Assembly: GCF_018310345.1 (NCBI RefSeq)
Contig: NZ_JAGXBY010000004.1
Location: 279,109 to 343,108, forward strand
Length of the DNA: 64,000 nt
Origin: Ornithinibacillus massiliensis
GTDB lineage: Bacteria > Bacillota > Bacilli > Bacillales > Amphibacillaceae
Direction: 5' to 3'
The position numbers and the translations under genes were made by a program. Shown one piece after another: positions 36,139-45,907 of this stretch; position 1 is the first letter of the stretch, and every line of letters starts with the position of its first letter. Below the pieces are notes generated by a model. It was given only the letters and a program-made list of their open reading frames with translations, did no database searches and was not told the origin of the DNA.

Positions 36139-37179
36139 TTACATTGTACTAATATCAATTACGAATCGGTATTTCACATCAGAAGCTAATACTCGTTGAT
36201 AAGCTTCATCAATTTGATCGGCGGAAATAACTTCTATCCTCGGAGTAATGTTATGTTTGGCACAAAAGTCCAACATCTCTTGCGTCTCACGTATCCCTCC
36301 AATCATGGAACCTGCGAATGAGCGTCGATGACCGATTAAATTCATTGCACTTAATGATAGCGGTTCTGCAGGCGCCCCGACATTGACTAGCGTACCATCA
36401 AGCGTAAGCAATTCTAAATAAGCATCCATGTTAATCTTTGCACTTACGGTGTTTATAATTAAATCAAAGGATTCAGTAAGCTTCTCAAACGTCTCTGGGT
36501 CACTTGTCGCATAGTAATGGCTTGCACCCAATTGTAAGCCATCTTGCTTTTTGTTTAATGTTTGGGACAATACGGTAACCTCCGCCCCCATAGCATGTGC
36601 AATTTGAACAGCCATATGACCAAGGCCGCCCATCCCTACAACCGCTACTTTCTTACCTGGACCAGCACCCCAATGATTTAACGGAGAATACGTTGTAATA
36701 CCTGCACAAAGTAATGGTGCTGCAACATCAAGCTCGATATTATCAGGTATTTTAAGCACAAAGTCTTCCGGTACAACAATATGAGTCGAATAACCACCTT
36801 GAGTTGGCTCCCCATATTTGTCAACACTAGCGTACGTATCAACCTTCCCTTTTAGACAATACTGTTCCTCTCCATTACGACAGTTCTGACATTCTCCACA
36901 AGAGTCCACCATACAACCGACTCCTGCACGATCACCTATCTTGAATTTCGTAACTTCTGGTCCAACAGACGTAACGATTCCGGCAATCTCATGTCCAGGT
37001 ACGAGTGGGTAGTGAACTGGCCCCCATTCTCCATGTGCAGTATGGATGTCAGAATGGCATATACCAGCATATTTAATCTCGATCAATACATCATGCGAAT
37101 CAAGGTCCCGTCGTTTAATTTCTGCTGCTCGAAATGTTTTGTCTGGACCGTCTACAGCTCTTGCTTTGGCAGTTATCAT
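36139..37179 (-). CDS. adhA: Zinc-dependent alcohol dehydrogenase (AdhA-like)
   Basis: A 346-residue medium-chain dehydrogenase of the YahK/cinnamyl-alcohol type. Catalytic zinc ligands are in GICHSDIHT and PGHEIAG; the structural zinc site is four Cys in [17 protein letters not shown]; the cofactor site is [14 protein letters not shown]. It reduces aldehydes. It is divergent from an AdhR-like MerR gene, as in the B. subtilis adhA/adhR pair induced by reactive aldehydes, and its promoter has the 19-bp spacer of MerR-activated genes. Confidence 0.88.
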   Translation of the reverse strand: MITAKARAVDGPDKTFRAAEIKRRDLDSHDVLIEIKYAGICHSDIHTAHGEWGPVHYPLVPGHEIAGIVTSVGPEVTKFKIGDRAGVGCMVDSCGECQNCRNGEEQYCLKGKVDTYASVDKYGEPTQGGYSTHIVVPEDFVLKIPDNIELDVAAPLLCAGITTYSPLNHWGAGPGKKVAVVGMGGLGHMAVQIAHAMGAEVTVLSQTLNKKQDGLQLGASHYYATSDPETFEKLTESFDLIINTVSAKINMDAYLELLTLDGTLVNVGAPAEPLSLSAMNLIGHRRSFAGSMIGGIRETQEMLDFCAKHNITPRIEVISADQIDEAYQRVLASDVKYRFVIDISTM

Positions 37180-37264
37180 AATAAAACCTCCTATAGTATC
37201 TGTTGCAAGAGAAAATTCTTAGAATAATGACACAAATTGTAAATTTCATTCTCTTGTAACATCC

Positions 37265-37295
37265 ATATTAATACCTATAGTTAACTCGAGGTCAA
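37265..37295 (-). promoter_or_regulatory. MerR-type promoter of adhA with 19-bp spacer
   Basis: On the minus strand, TTGACC (37295-37290), 19 bp containing CGAGTTAACTATAG, and TAATAT (37270-37265). The overlong spacer with a central dyad is diagnostic of MerR-family activation. Confidence 0.82.
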
Positions 37296-37455
37296 GCACT
37301 AATTTTACTTTTTTCAAAACCTAATCACGATGCAGATTTCATTGGATTTCCGCTTAGTCTATCAACATTTTTAGTTGATACCTCCATTAAATTGAGAAGT
37401 ATTTTCCCAGTTTTTGACTCTTAGGAATTATCGTGATAAAATTTCCTCACACGAT

Positions 37456-37475
37456 ACTAGAGTTAACTCGAAGTC
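37456..37475 (+). promoter_or_regulatory. AdhR-like operator before the merR gene
   Basis: CTAGAGTTAACTCGAAG, the same dyad as in the adhA promoter. It lies downstream of a TTGACT-N17-TAAAAT sigma-A promoter (about 37416-37444), so it probably serves autorepression. Confidence 0.65.
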
Positions 37476-37496
37476 TAATTGAAAAGGGGAATTATT

Positions 37497-37907
37497 ATGA
37501 AGACATACTCAATCAGCGAAGTGGCAAAAGAATTAAATCTTACTGTGTATACATTGCGATACTATGACAAAGAAGGACTGATGCCTTTTGTAGAACGAAC
37601 GGCTAATGGCACTAGATTGTTTAAAGAGTCGGATATTGAAGCGTTAAAAGTTATTGAATGCCTGAAATCAACCGGGATGCCGATTAAAGAGATCAAAAAC
37701 TTTATTGATTGGTGTGCTGACGGGGATTCCACGTTGCAACAAAGATACGACATGTTTCTAGAAAGAAAGGCTAGTGTGGAGGCACAAATAGCAGAACTGC
37801 AGAAAACAATGGAACTTATCGAGCATAAATGCTCCTATTACAAAATTGCATTAGATGCTGGAACTGAAGATGTTCACAAGCAGGATAAAATAGAGATTCT
37901 CCATTAA
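37497..37907 (+). CDS. adhR: MerR-family regulator, AdhR-like
   Basis: A 136-residue MerR regulator (YSISEVAKELNLTVYTLRYYDKEGL, then coiled coil). The ATG at 37497 follows AAAAGGGG; the ATG at 37479 lacks such a site. Cys55 in IECLKSTGM corresponds to the conserved aldehyde-sensing Cys of AdhR/NmlR-type regulators. It is divergent from adhA. Regulation of adhA, itself and the 38021-38599 acetyltransferase is inferred from the shared operators. Confidence 0.86.
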   Translation: MKTYSISEVAKELNLTVYTLRYYDKEGLMPFVERTANGTRLFKESDIEALKVIECLKSTGMPIKEIKNFIDWCADGDSTLQQRYDMFLERKASVEAQIAELQKTMELIEHKCSYYKIALDAGTEDVHKQDKIEILH

Positions 37908-37914
37908 TTATAGC

Positions 37915-37950
37915 CACCTGTATTCATCCTGTTATGTATGAATACAGGTG
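37915..37950 (+). terminator. Intrinsic terminator of the merR gene
   Basis: CACCTGTATTCAT pairs with ATGAATACAGGTG, followed by ATCTATTTTT, 8 bases past the stop. Confidence 0.82.
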
Positions 37951-38020
37951 ATCTATTTTTCACTACTCTTCAGGGAACAATAAAAGGAAGCATTTCTAAT
38001 AAGGTAAGAATACTACCATA

Positions 38021-38599
38021 TTATTCCTTACTGATTTCGATTTCCTTTATCATTTTCGCAGGTACACCTCCCACAATAACATTGGCAGGAACATCCTTAG
38101 TTACAACGGCACCAGCTGCAATAATAGCTCCATCACCAATGGTGACACCAGGAACGACGGTAGCATTAGCACCGATCCAAACATTCTTGCCAATAGTTAT
38201 TGGAGCAGGATACATATCCTTTCGATTATTTGGATCTACATCATGATTAAGGGTAGCCAAAACAACATTATGCCCAATAAGAACACCATCACCAATTGTA
38301 ATCCCACCCTGATCCTGAAAGCGACAACCTGAATTGATAAAAACATTCTTGCCAACAGTAATATTCTTCCCACAATCTGTATAAAAAGGAGGGAACAAAG
38401 CAAATGATTGATCCACCGGCTTATCAATTAATTGAGAAAATAATTCCTGAACCTCTTCATTCGTATGATACTGTCCGTTTAGTTCAGCGGTTATCCTCAA
38501 TGCTTCCTGAGAGACTTTGTGCATCACCTGATGCATTTCCGAGCCACCTTCAACTGCTTCCCCTCTGTTTAAATGCGCTAAAAAATCCTGAATATCCAT
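38021..38599 (-). CDS. Maltose/galactoside O-acetyltransferase-like (hexapeptide repeat)
   Basis: A 192-residue left-handed beta-helix acetyltransferase of the Maa/LacA/NodL family. It has an N-terminal maltose-acetyltransferase helical region, [17 protein letters not shown], the catalytic His in [12 protein letters not shown], and hexapeptide repeats ([19 protein letters not shown]). It acetylates a sugar or small molecule with acetyl-CoA. Its promoter contains the AdhR-like operator with a 19-bp spacer, which links it unexpectedly to the aldehyde-response genes next door. Confidence 0.88.
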   Translation of the reverse strand: MDIQDFLAHLNRGEAVEGGSEMHQVMHKVSQEALRITAELNGQYHTNEEVQELFSQLIDKPVDQSFALFPPFYTDCGKNITVGKNVFINSGCRFQDQGGITIGDGVLIGHNVVLATLNHDVDPNNRKDMYPAPITIGKNVWIGANATVVPGVTIGDGAIIAAGAVVTKDVPANVIVGGVPAKMIKEIEISKE

Positions 38600-38638
38600 T
38601 AGAATCCTCCTTACTGGTCTGAAAATATTCCTTTCCCT

Positions 38639-38669
38639 ATCTTACCCCTTACAGTTAACTCTAGTTCAA
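38639..38669 (-). promoter_or_regulatory. MerR-type promoter of the acetyltransferase gene
   Basis: On the minus strand, TTGAAC (38669-38664), 19 bp containing TAGAGTTAACTGTA, and TAAGAT (38644-38639). It has the same dyad and spacing as the adhA promoter. Confidence 0.8.
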
Positions 38670-38866
38670 GAGAATAGTCTTTTTGCTTATCTTGATCCAT
38701 TCTACAAATTTATGATTAATCTAGTACAGTGTTCAAAAATGACAACTTGTACACGTTAAGGCACTAGGTTAATAGAAGTAAAGTGTGAACGATTCCATAC
38801 ATTTCACGAAGAAGTTTAATCCGAAAAATAATCGGTCATTCTCATAAAAAAAGGTAAATGACAATA

Positions 38867-38895
38867 TTGACAAATTAAAATGCCCCTCCTATAAT
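38867..38895 (+). promoter_or_regulatory. Consensus sigma-A promoter of mgtE leader
   Basis: TTGACA, 17 bp, TATAAT: a perfect match, 20 bases before the M-box. Confidence 0.92.
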
Positions 38896-38914
38896 AATAT
38901 ATTGTCAATTGAAT

Positions 38915-39137
38915 AACTTCGTTAGGTGAGGCTCCTGTGCTGGAGATATGCTGCTGCCCAGAAACATCCAAAGATGCCAATGGGTCAACAGAAACTATCG
39001 ACATAAGGTGGTTTTTAATGTAGCTGGATTCATTTCCTATGCCGCACAGTGCTAAAGCTCTACGAATGGAGGCCTATTATATTTACGTTGTAGTTTATTT
39101 GATATACACCTTCATTCTTTGAAGGTGTTTTTTATTT
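38915..39137 (+). promoter_or_regulatory. M-box (ykoK) magnesium riboswitch with terminator
   Basis: 38915-39073 matches the M-box aptamer: CTTCGTTAGGTGAGGCTCCT at the 5' side, GCTGCCCAGAAACATCCAAA, GCCAATGGGTCAACAG, AAGGTGG, AATGTAGCTGGATTCATTTC, and the closing CACAGTGCTAAAGCTCTACG. A terminator follows (ACACCTTCA hairpin 39106-39128, then T6). High Mg2+ should terminate transcription before mgtE. Confidence 0.95.
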
Positions 39138-39155
39138 TATAAGGGGGTGGTTAAA

Positions 39156-39287
39156 GTGGATAGTAGTCCCGAGTCGTATAGGTTAATAAGTAAGTTTTTC
39201 ATAAGTATTTTAAGGGTTTTGTCCATTTTAATACACCTGATGGAAGAATTTCTATTCTCCTTCTTTTTAATGGACAGAACATCCTAA
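39156..39287 (+). CDS. Possible leader peptide between M-box and mgtE (43 aa)
   Basis: A GTG-started frame preceded by AAGGGGGTGG at good spacing, ending TAA at 39285-39287, 18 bases before the mgtE start. It encodes mostly hydrophobic residues (KFFISILRVLSILIHL, EFLFSFFLMD). Within it, TGTCCATT (39220) and AATGGACA (39269) can pair. It may be a translated leader or a small membrane protein; coding is not proven. Confidence 0.4.
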   Translation: MDSSPESYRLISKFFISILRVLSILIHLMEEFLFSFFLMDRTS

Positions 39288-39305
39288 TTAAAGAGGGTGA
39301 AACAA

Positions 39306-40664
39306 ATGATAAAGAACTTTACACCAAACGAAATTACCACACAAGTAGTTCAATACTTGAAAGAAGCAAAGAGAAAAGAATTGCAATTATTATTAGATGA
39401 ATTACATCCGTACGATATTGCCAACTTATACGAAATGTTACCTGATAAGCATCGAAATCGATTCTTATCGTTTCTAAGCATCGCTCAATTAGCAGATATA
39501 CTTCAGGAGCTCGACAAAGAACAACAACAGAATCTCTTAAATAAATTAGACGCCAAAAAGGCAGTACATGTCATGGATGAAATGGATAATGATGATTTAG
39601 TAAACCTTCTCGAGGATATTTCTCCAGAGAATAAGATAAACTTTTTGGCAAAAATGAAAAAAGAAGAATCACAAGTTGTGCAAGACTTGATGAACTACCC
39701 TCCTGAAACTGCAGGAAGATTAATGACGAATCGATATGTCTGGATTCCGCAACACTACACCGTAAAAGATGTTATGGTAAAACTACGGGAATATGCTGAG
39801 ATTGCTGAAAGCATTAACTATTTATACGTAATCAATGAGGAGAAAAAACTGACTGGTGTTCTTTCCTATCGGGACCTAATTTTATCTGAGCCAAATCAAC
39901 AAGTTAAAAATATTATGTTTGAACGCGTCATCTCAGTAACAGTAGATACAGACCAAGAGCATGCCGCTCAAATTATTCAACGCTATGACTTCTTAGCAGT
40001 ACCTGTTGTTAACCATGACCATGTATTAGTTGGGATTCTTACAGTTGATGACATGATCGATGTATTAATGAAAGAAGCGACAGAAGACATAGAGAAATTG
40101 TCAGCTTCAGGTAAAGATATTGACTTTGATACGAAAGCTCCAGTAGCAGCCTATCGGAGATTACCTTGGCTAATTCTACTATTGTTTATTGGATTAATAT
40201 CCGGAACGATTGTCAGTACTTTTGAAGAAACACTTGAAAAAGTTGTCGCTTTAGCATTCTTCATGCCGATGATCGCAGGAATGACTGGAAATACGGGTAC
40301 ACAGTCATTGGCTGTAGTTGTTAGAGGGCTTACTACACGAGATATTAACAAAGTCGTAATAGCCAAGATTATTTTAAGAGAGCTATTAGTAGGTATCATT
40401 ATCGGCGTAACTTGCGGAATTCTGATTTCCATAATTGCATATATTTGGCAAGGTAGTCCGATACTAGGACTCGTTGTCGGTAGTACTTTAGTAGTCACTC
40501 TTATTATCGGAACATTAGCAGGAACTATCATTCCGTTAATTCTCCATCATTTTAAAATTGATCCTGCTGTAGCATCCGGGCCACTAATTACAACCTTAAA
40601 TGATATTTTGTCATTAATGATTTACTTTGGCATTGCGACAATTTTTATAAGTCACTTAATGTAG
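39306..40664 (+). CDS. mgtE: Magnesium transporter MgtE
   Basis: A 452-residue Mg2+ channel. The N-terminal superhelical domain (~1-125) is followed by two CBS domains (~130-255, VTVDTDQEHAAQIIQRYDFL) and five C-terminal TM helices with PMIAGMTGNTGTQSLAVVVRGL, the pore signature. The ATG at 39306 follows AGAGGG; the GTG at 39297 overlaps that site. It is controlled by the upstream M-box, so expressed when Mg2+ is low. Confidence 0.95.
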   Translation: MIKNFTPNEITTQVVQYLKEAKRKELQLLLDELHPYDIANLYEMLPDKHRNRFLSFLSIAQLADILQELDKEQQQNLLNKLDAKKAVHVMDEMDNDDLVNLLEDISPENKINFLAKMKKEESQVVQDLMNYPPETAGRLMTNRYVWIPQHYTVKDVMVKLREYAEIAESINYLYVINEEKKLTGVLSYRDLILSEPNQQVKNIMFERVISVTVDTDQEHAAQIIQRYDFLAVPVVNHDHVLVGILTVDDMIDVLMKEATEDIEKLSASGKDIDFDTKAPVAAYRRLPWLILLLFIGLISGTIVSTFEETLEKVVALAFFMPMIAGMTGNTGTQSLAVVVRGLTTRDINKVVIAKIILRELLVGIIIGVTCGILISIIAYIWQGSPILGLVVGSTLVVTLIIGTLAGTIIPLILHHFKIDPAVASGPLITTLNDILSLMIYFGIATIFISHLM

Positions 40665-40678
40665 ATTTGCTAAAAAAG

Positions 40679-40735
40679 ATTCCCCTTATAAAATGCGGAT
40701 AATTACTTGTCTATTTTATATATGGGGATTTTTTT
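40679..40735 (+). terminator. Intrinsic terminator of mgtE
   Basis: ATTCCCCTTATAAAAT pairs imperfectly with ATTTTATATATGGGGAT, followed by TTTTTTT. Confidence 0.82.
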
Positions 40736-40898
40736 ATGCGTATTAAAAAAACATTATTAGGCTCATCACCGTAATCCCCGCGAGTTTTTCTTAGGCAATC
40801 ATGTAAGTATCATTTATCATCTATCTATATGAATGGATTATTTTTATACATGGAATAATACCAACTGTATAGTTTAATTTCTAGGAGGAAATTGGGAT

Positions 40899-41546
40899 TT
40901 GGATGAAATCGTCATTACATTACTACGAACACTAATCGTTTTTATTGTACTATTAATGTTGTTTCGTTTAATGGGGAAAAAAGAATTAGGAGAGATAAGT
41001 TTACTTGATATTATTGTCTCTCTCATGATCGCAGAACTAGCAGTTATATCAATTGAAGACATTAACATCTCTATGATTAGAGCATTATCGCCTATCTTTT
41101 TACTTATCCTCTTACAAGTAACACTCGAAACCTTTGGAATAAAAAGTCAACCATTTCGTAAAATAGTTGAAGGTACGCCAGTTATGTTAATTGATAATGG
41201 CAAATTAATTGAGGAAAATCTCCGAAAGCATAAATATACTTTAGATGATATTCTATTTCAATTAAGGCAAGCAGAGATCGCCGATATAAGTGAAGTAGAA
41301 TATGCTGTATTGGAAAGGTCTGGAAAATTATCTATCTTCAAAAGAGGAAATAGCCAATTCACCTTACCATTGATCTTAGATGGCATCATTCAAGAGAACA
41401 ATATTAAAATACTAAAAAGAACAAAGGAATGGTTACTAACTGAACTACAAAAAAGAGGCTACAATCAAATAGAGAATATATTTTATTGTAGCTACATGAA
41501 CGAGGAATTTCACATTCAAGAGAAGGAACAGAATGGACGTGTCTAG
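40899..41546 (+). CDS. DUF421 membrane protein
   Basis: A 215-residue YetF/YdfR-type protein. Three N-terminal TM helices (~5-80) precede a cytoplasmic DUF421 domain (GKLIEENLRKHKYTLDDILFQLRQ and ISEVEYAVLERSGKLSIFKR, the family hallmark). The start is TTG at 40899 with AGGAGG 10 bases upstream; no ATG fits. The function of the family is poorly known. Monocistronic. Confidence 0.88.
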   Translation: MDEIVITLLRTLIVFIVLLMLFRLMGKKELGEISLLDIIVSLMIAELAVISIEDINISMIRALSPIFLLILLQVTLETFGIKSQPFRKIVEGTPVMLIDNGKLIEENLRKHKYTLDDILFQLRQAEIADISEVEYAVLERSGKLSIFKRGNSQFTLPLILDGIIQENNIKILKRTKEWLLTELQKRGYNQIENIFYCSYMNEEFHIQEKEQNGRV

Positions 41547-41926
41547 TTTTAAATATTTATTGATAGATTAATTCCAGGCCGAGTATGAGATTCTCAACAT
41601 AACGATAAAGCTTTCCCCTATCCCCTTTTACAATTACGTTTTAAGGAAGGTTGAGTGCCAGTTAATCTGAAAGTGTTCATCTATATCGTATCGTCACTAA
41701 TCTTGTTAACTATTTGTTAAAACTAAATTTATTAGGTAAGTTCATGACTGTAACCCCGTACTATTTTGTAAAAAGCCTATCCAATCACCTACTACATAAG
41801 TAGTAATATTTTAATAATTCCATCCGATTTTGATTCCTAAGTTGCATATACCCCTTCTAATTCTTTTTTTATAATCAAATTACATGATTGATCTTGCTGC
41901 TATAAAAAATGATAAGGAGGAGAACC
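41547..41926 (+). other. Intergenic spacer, no gene seen
   Basis: AT-rich, with no supported frame or RNA motif. The only defined item is AAGGAGG at 41914-41920, the ribosome binding site of the next gene. Confidence 0.6.
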
Positions 41927-43639
41927 ATGCTACGTAAACTAGTGTATATGATGTTATCGATTGCCTTAGTCACCATGACGTTGTTTAGTACTGTTGCTAT
42001 AACCCAAGCCGGGTACGACTTTTTTAATGGACCGACGATTGAAAAACAACATCCTAAGAAGTCATCGCTTAAGCCACACCCGAAATTTTCTTGGGGTAAT
42101 CCTGTCCCATCCTCGCCAGTTCTACATCCTGGCTCTATCAGAGGCGCTGGAATGATAGAAGCGCCGTTATCGAATATTGATTCCGTAATGGAATCGATGA
42201 TTGATAATGGAGCATTCCCTGGTGCTGTTACCTTTGTCGCTCGAAGTGGACATATTGTTCAGCACGAAGCGTATGGACATGCTTATTTATACGAAGACGA
42301 TCAATTTACTGAGGCAGACATTCCAATACTAATGAGAAAAGACACAATTTTTGACCTTGCTTCGATTAGCAAGATTTTCACAACAACAGCAGCAATGAAA
42401 CTGTATGAAGATGGCCTTTTCCAACTTGATGATCCTGTCGCAAAACATATTCCAGAATTCGCAACGAACGGGAAGCAGCATGTAACGATTCGTCAACTCA
42501 TGACCCACACATCCGGATTTCCACCTAGTGCCCCTGTCTATGATGTAGAGGGGACTCGTGAGGATCGCCACCAATATGTACTCCAGTATCCACTCACAAA
42601 TGAACCTGGCACCGTATATACGTATAGTGATTTAAATATGATAACGTTAGGAATACTGATTGAGCGCTTATCTGGTCAAAGATTAGATCACTATGTCAAG
42701 GAAACCATCACAGATCCGCTTCATATGAACGATACGATGTATAATCCACCTGAATCATTAAAATACCGAATTGCCGCAACAGAGTATATGCCATGGACAG
42801 ATAGAGGAATTGTATGGGGACAAGTTCATGACGAAAAAGCATGGGCACTCGACGGTGTTGCAGGTCATGCTGGTGTCTTTTCAACTGCTCATAACTTGGC
42901 CATTCTTGCACATATGTTTCTTAATGAAGGTAGATATGGTGGAATACAATTATTAAAGCCTGAAACGGTTGCTCTACTAGTAGAAAATCAAATACCCGAA
43001 TTCCCTGGTGATGATCATGGACTTGGTTGGGAACTATCACAGATGTGGTATATGGAAGGCCTAACAGAGGCATCCTCCCTTGGACATACAGGTTATACTG
43101 GTACATCCATTGTAATTAATCAAAATAACGACACGATCGCCATATTACTAACCAATCGTGTTCATCCGAGCCGAAATACGGTGTCAACCAATCCAGCAAG
43201 ACGCCAATTTGCCGAGCTAGTTGCTGATGCGATTCCTGTCTCAATGCCTAATAAGAAAGATGGCGCATGGTTTGCAGGATATGGTGACCTTTTAGATCGA
43301 ACGCTAACCGCTGAAGTGAATTTAGATACAGATGCAACCTTAACATTTGATACATGGTATCGAACAGAACAAGACGCAGACTTTGGAATCGTCGAAATAT
43401 CGTATGATGGAGAAAATTGGGTACAGCTAATCGAACCATTCACAGGTACTAGTATTGACTGGATATCGAAAGAAGTAACCATTCCAGCTGAGACTACACA
43501 TATCCGTTTCCGCTACCATACAGACACGTATTATCATGGACGTGGTTGGTATGTTGCAAACCTGACGCTCCATAATTCTTCTCATACGAAACTACCGGTA
43601 GATTGGGTTAGTAACGATTGGGTAAAACGTAATTATTAA
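41927..43639 (+). CDS. Secreted class C beta-lactamase-family serine hydrolase
   Basis: A 570-residue exported protein. A signal peptide (KLVYMMLSIALVTMTLFSTV) is followed by a beta-lactamase/esterase domain (~70-430) with the catalytic SxxK as SISK (DLASISKIFTT), Tyr in TYSDLN, and HTG (LGHTGYTG). A C-terminal beta-sandwich of ~130 residues (ISYDGENWVQL) may bind carbohydrate or wall. The ATG at 41927 sits 6 bases after AAGGAGG. Likely a peptidase or esterase on cell wall material, not a penicillinase. Confidence 0.88.
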   Translation: MLRKLVYMMLSIALVTMTLFSTVAITQAGYDFFNGPTIEKQHPKKSSLKPHPKFSWGNPVPSSPVLHPGSIRGAGMIEAPLSNIDSVMESMIDNGAFPGAVTFVARSGHIVQHEAYGHAYLYEDDQFTEADIPILMRKDTIFDLASISKIFTTTAAMKLYEDGLFQLDDPVAKHIPEFATNGKQHVTIRQLMTHTSGFPPSAPVYDVEGTREDRHQYVLQYPLTNEPGTVYTYSDLNMITLGILIERLSGQRLDHYVKETITDPLHMNDTMYNPPESLKYRIAATEYMPWTDRGIVWGQVHDEKAWALDGVAGHAGVFSTAHNLAILAHMFLNEGRYGGIQLLKPETVALLVENQIPEFPGDDHGLGWELSQMWYMEGLTEASSLGHTGYTGTSIVINQNNDTIAILLTNRVHPSRNTVSTNPARRQFAELVADAIPVSMPNKKDGAWFAGYGDLLDRTLTAEVNLDTDATLTFDTWYRTEQDADFGIVEISYDGENWVQLIEPFTGTSIDWISKEVTIPAETTHIRFRYHTDTYYHGRGWYVANLTLHNSSHTKLPVDWVSNDWVKRNY

Positions 43640-44285
43640 AGTTATATGTTATTTGTCACACTGTCCTAGGTAGAATAATCTTTCTTATAAAGACTAATCT
43701 TATGAAGTTACTACCCATAAGTTTCGAGTAAACTTATGGGTAGACTACTAGTTGACTTAGAAGCAAGGACATCTAACTGGATTCCACTCCCTAAAAGTTA
43801 AATTAGAAACTAACTTAGGGTCTATACCATACCAATGACTCCCCTGCAAATTAAAGTCCTATTTAATCTACCACGCAAGTAGCCTCTTCATTGTTAAATC
43901 CTTCAACAGACTCTACTGTTTTTGACTTCTTTCAAGCAATTTCCTTAAAGAATTTCTTTAAAGTCTATCTCCAACTCCCCCTTCATCTTCAGTAATGGCA
44001 CCAACACTTCATTACGCTTTTCTATCCAATGCTTCTCTTAACAGTTCAGTGGTTTGACTGAATGGCGTTTTATCGATATAATATTAAACTTATCATTCGG
44101 CTAATCAGGTTTTTAAATTTAAATGAAGGTAGGTGAAATTATTTTAGACGACTATAATAGGTGTAGGTTCAGAAAGAGAGCAAGTGGTACTTCAGTTCCG
44201 TAACCTTTTCCTCAAGACATCAAAGATTATCAATAGAAGATTAACATAACGTTCTCGCTTCGTTATATATTCTGGGAGGAAAAGA
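43640..44285. other. Long spacer with perfect hairpin and decayed sequence
   Basis: 43711-43743 is a perfect 14-bp stem (CTACCCATAAGTTT) with a CGAGT loop and no T run. On the minus strand around 43950-44090 two overlapping frames look like remnants of a coding region (TPFSQTTELLREALDRK and HWIEKRNEVLVPLLKMKG), broken by stops. The right end holds GGGAGG for the BCCT gene. Confidence 0.5.
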
Positions 44286-45833
44286 ATGAAAACAATAAAG
44301 AATTTCAAAACGGACTGGACTACATTTGCTGTAAGTGGAGGATTTTTATTCCTCTTTGTCATTTTTTCATTAATTGACATCGATATGGTTGAAGGTTGGG
44401 TAACCGATTCCTTCAATTGGTCCGTAACTTTTTTTGGTGCGTATTGGCAATTATTATTACTAGGGAATTTTGTAATTGGTATTATATTAGCTTTTTCTAA
44501 ATATGGAAATCTGAAGTTAGGAAAATTGGAGAAGCCTGAGAACGGTTATTTCCGTTGGATTTCTATGATTTTATGTACGCTTCTAGCTAGTGGTGGTGTT
44601 TTTTGGGCTGCATCAGAGCCAATCTATCATTTTGTTACCACTCCACCGTTGTTTGAAAATATTGGGATGACACCACAAGAGGCAGTCACACCAGCTTTAT
44701 CACAAAGCTTTGTGCACTGGGGCTTCCTAGCTTGGGCGTGTTTAGGTACGTTAACAACTATTGTCCTCATGTATGCTCATTATCATAAAGGATATCCACT
44801 TAAACCACGTGCTATTTTATACCCTATTTTCGGTGAAAAAATATTTACCAAAAGTATAATTGGTTCAACTGCCGATATTGTTTCCATTATTGCAGTTGCT
44901 GCAGGTACCATGGGTCCGATTGGATTTTTAGGTCTGCAAATTGGTTATGGACTTCACTTTTTACTGGATATTCCAGATACGTTGGCTACGAATATTATCG
45001 TTGTTGGCGCATTAATCCTTATTGCTGCTATATCAGTAGCAAGTGGTGTTGACAAAGGTATTCAATTCTTGAGTCGTTTAAATGTTATATTTGTTGTATT
45101 ATTAACAGCAATTATTCTTATTATTGGCCCAACCATGTTTTTAATCGATTCTTTTATTAGTGCGGAAGCATTTCAATTACAGCATTTTTTCGAAATGAAT
45201 TTATATCGCGCGGATCAAGCTTGGCTTGGTTATTGGACTGTATTTTTCTGGGGCTGGTTCCTAGGCTATGCACCAATGATGGCTATTTTTATTAGTAAAA
45301 TATCGCGTGGTCGTACAATAAGAGAGCTTATTATAGCTGTAGCTATTATTGCTCCATTAGTTAGTAATTTCTGGTTTGCCGTTGTTGGTGGTACTGGATT
45401 ATCACATGAACTAGAAAATCCTGGTTCCATTTCAACTCCATTAGATGCTGGTGGAATGCCTGCAACGGTAATGGCGATTATGGATCAACTACCAATGGGA
45501 TTATGGATAGCTATTGGGTTCTTAATCGTTAGTATTGTGTTTGTATCGACTACAGTAGATTCCATTTCCTATACAGTAGCCGTTACCTTACAAGGGACAG
45601 ATCAACCACAAAAATGGATGAGAGTATTTTGGGTCGTTTTATTCGGTATATTATCCGTCGTACTACTAACAATTGGAGAAGGAAGTATACAGGCATTACA
45701 AAACTTTATCGTTGTAACCGCAGTACCTGTATCGATATTGCTACTTCCACCACTATGGAGTGCACCAAAAATTGTAAAGCAGATGGCAAAAGAACAAAGT
45801 ACAGTAGCTTCTGTTGAATCTACAAAGAAGTGA
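44286..45833 (+). CDS. BCCT-family transporter (betaine/choline/carnitine)
   Basis: A 515-residue transporter with 12 predicted TM helices. The conserved BCCT stretch is visible as YWTVFFWGWFLGYAPMMAIF followed by ISRGRTIRELI. It takes up glycine betaine or a related solute with Na+ or H+. The tryptophan box is less canonical than in OpuD, so the substrate is uncertain. GGGAGG precedes the ATG. Monocistronic; consistent with a salt-tolerant host. Confidence 0.9.
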   Translation: MKTIKNFKTDWTTFAVSGGFLFLFVIFSLIDIDMVEGWVTDSFNWSVTFFGAYWQLLLLGNFVIGIILAFSKYGNLKLGKLEKPENGYFRWISMILCTLLASGGVFWAASEPIYHFVTTPPLFENIGMTPQEAVTPALSQSFVHWGFLAWACLGTLTTIVLMYAHYHKGYPLKPRAILYPIFGEKIFTKSIIGSTADIVSIIAVAAGTMGPIGFLGLQIGYGLHFLLDIPDTLATNIIVVGALILIAAISVASGVDKGIQFLSRLNVIFVVLLTAIILIIGPTMFLIDSFISAEAFQLQHFFEMNLYRADQAWLGYWTVFFWGWFLGYAPMMAIFISKISRGRTIRELIIAVAIIAPLVSNFWFAVVGGTGLSHELENPGSISTPLDAGGMPATVMAIMDQLPMGLWIAIGFLIVSIVFVSTTVDSISYTVAVTLQGTDQPQKWMRVFWVVLFGILSVVLLTIGEGSIQALQNFIVVTAVPVSILLLPPLWSAPKIVKQMAKEQSTVASVESTKK

Positions 45834-45907
45834 AGATAGAAGTTGTAAAATAAGAACTTTATAGACGAATATGTCTTACCATACCATTATTAATAAGTGA
45901 ATTTATA

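Noticed and set aside
40151..40531. Minus-strand 126-codon frame
   Set aside because: Antisense to the mgtE membrane domain, with no ribosome site.
43162..43482. Minus-strand 106-codon frame
   Set aside because: Antisense to the secreted serine hydrolase; no motif or start signal.
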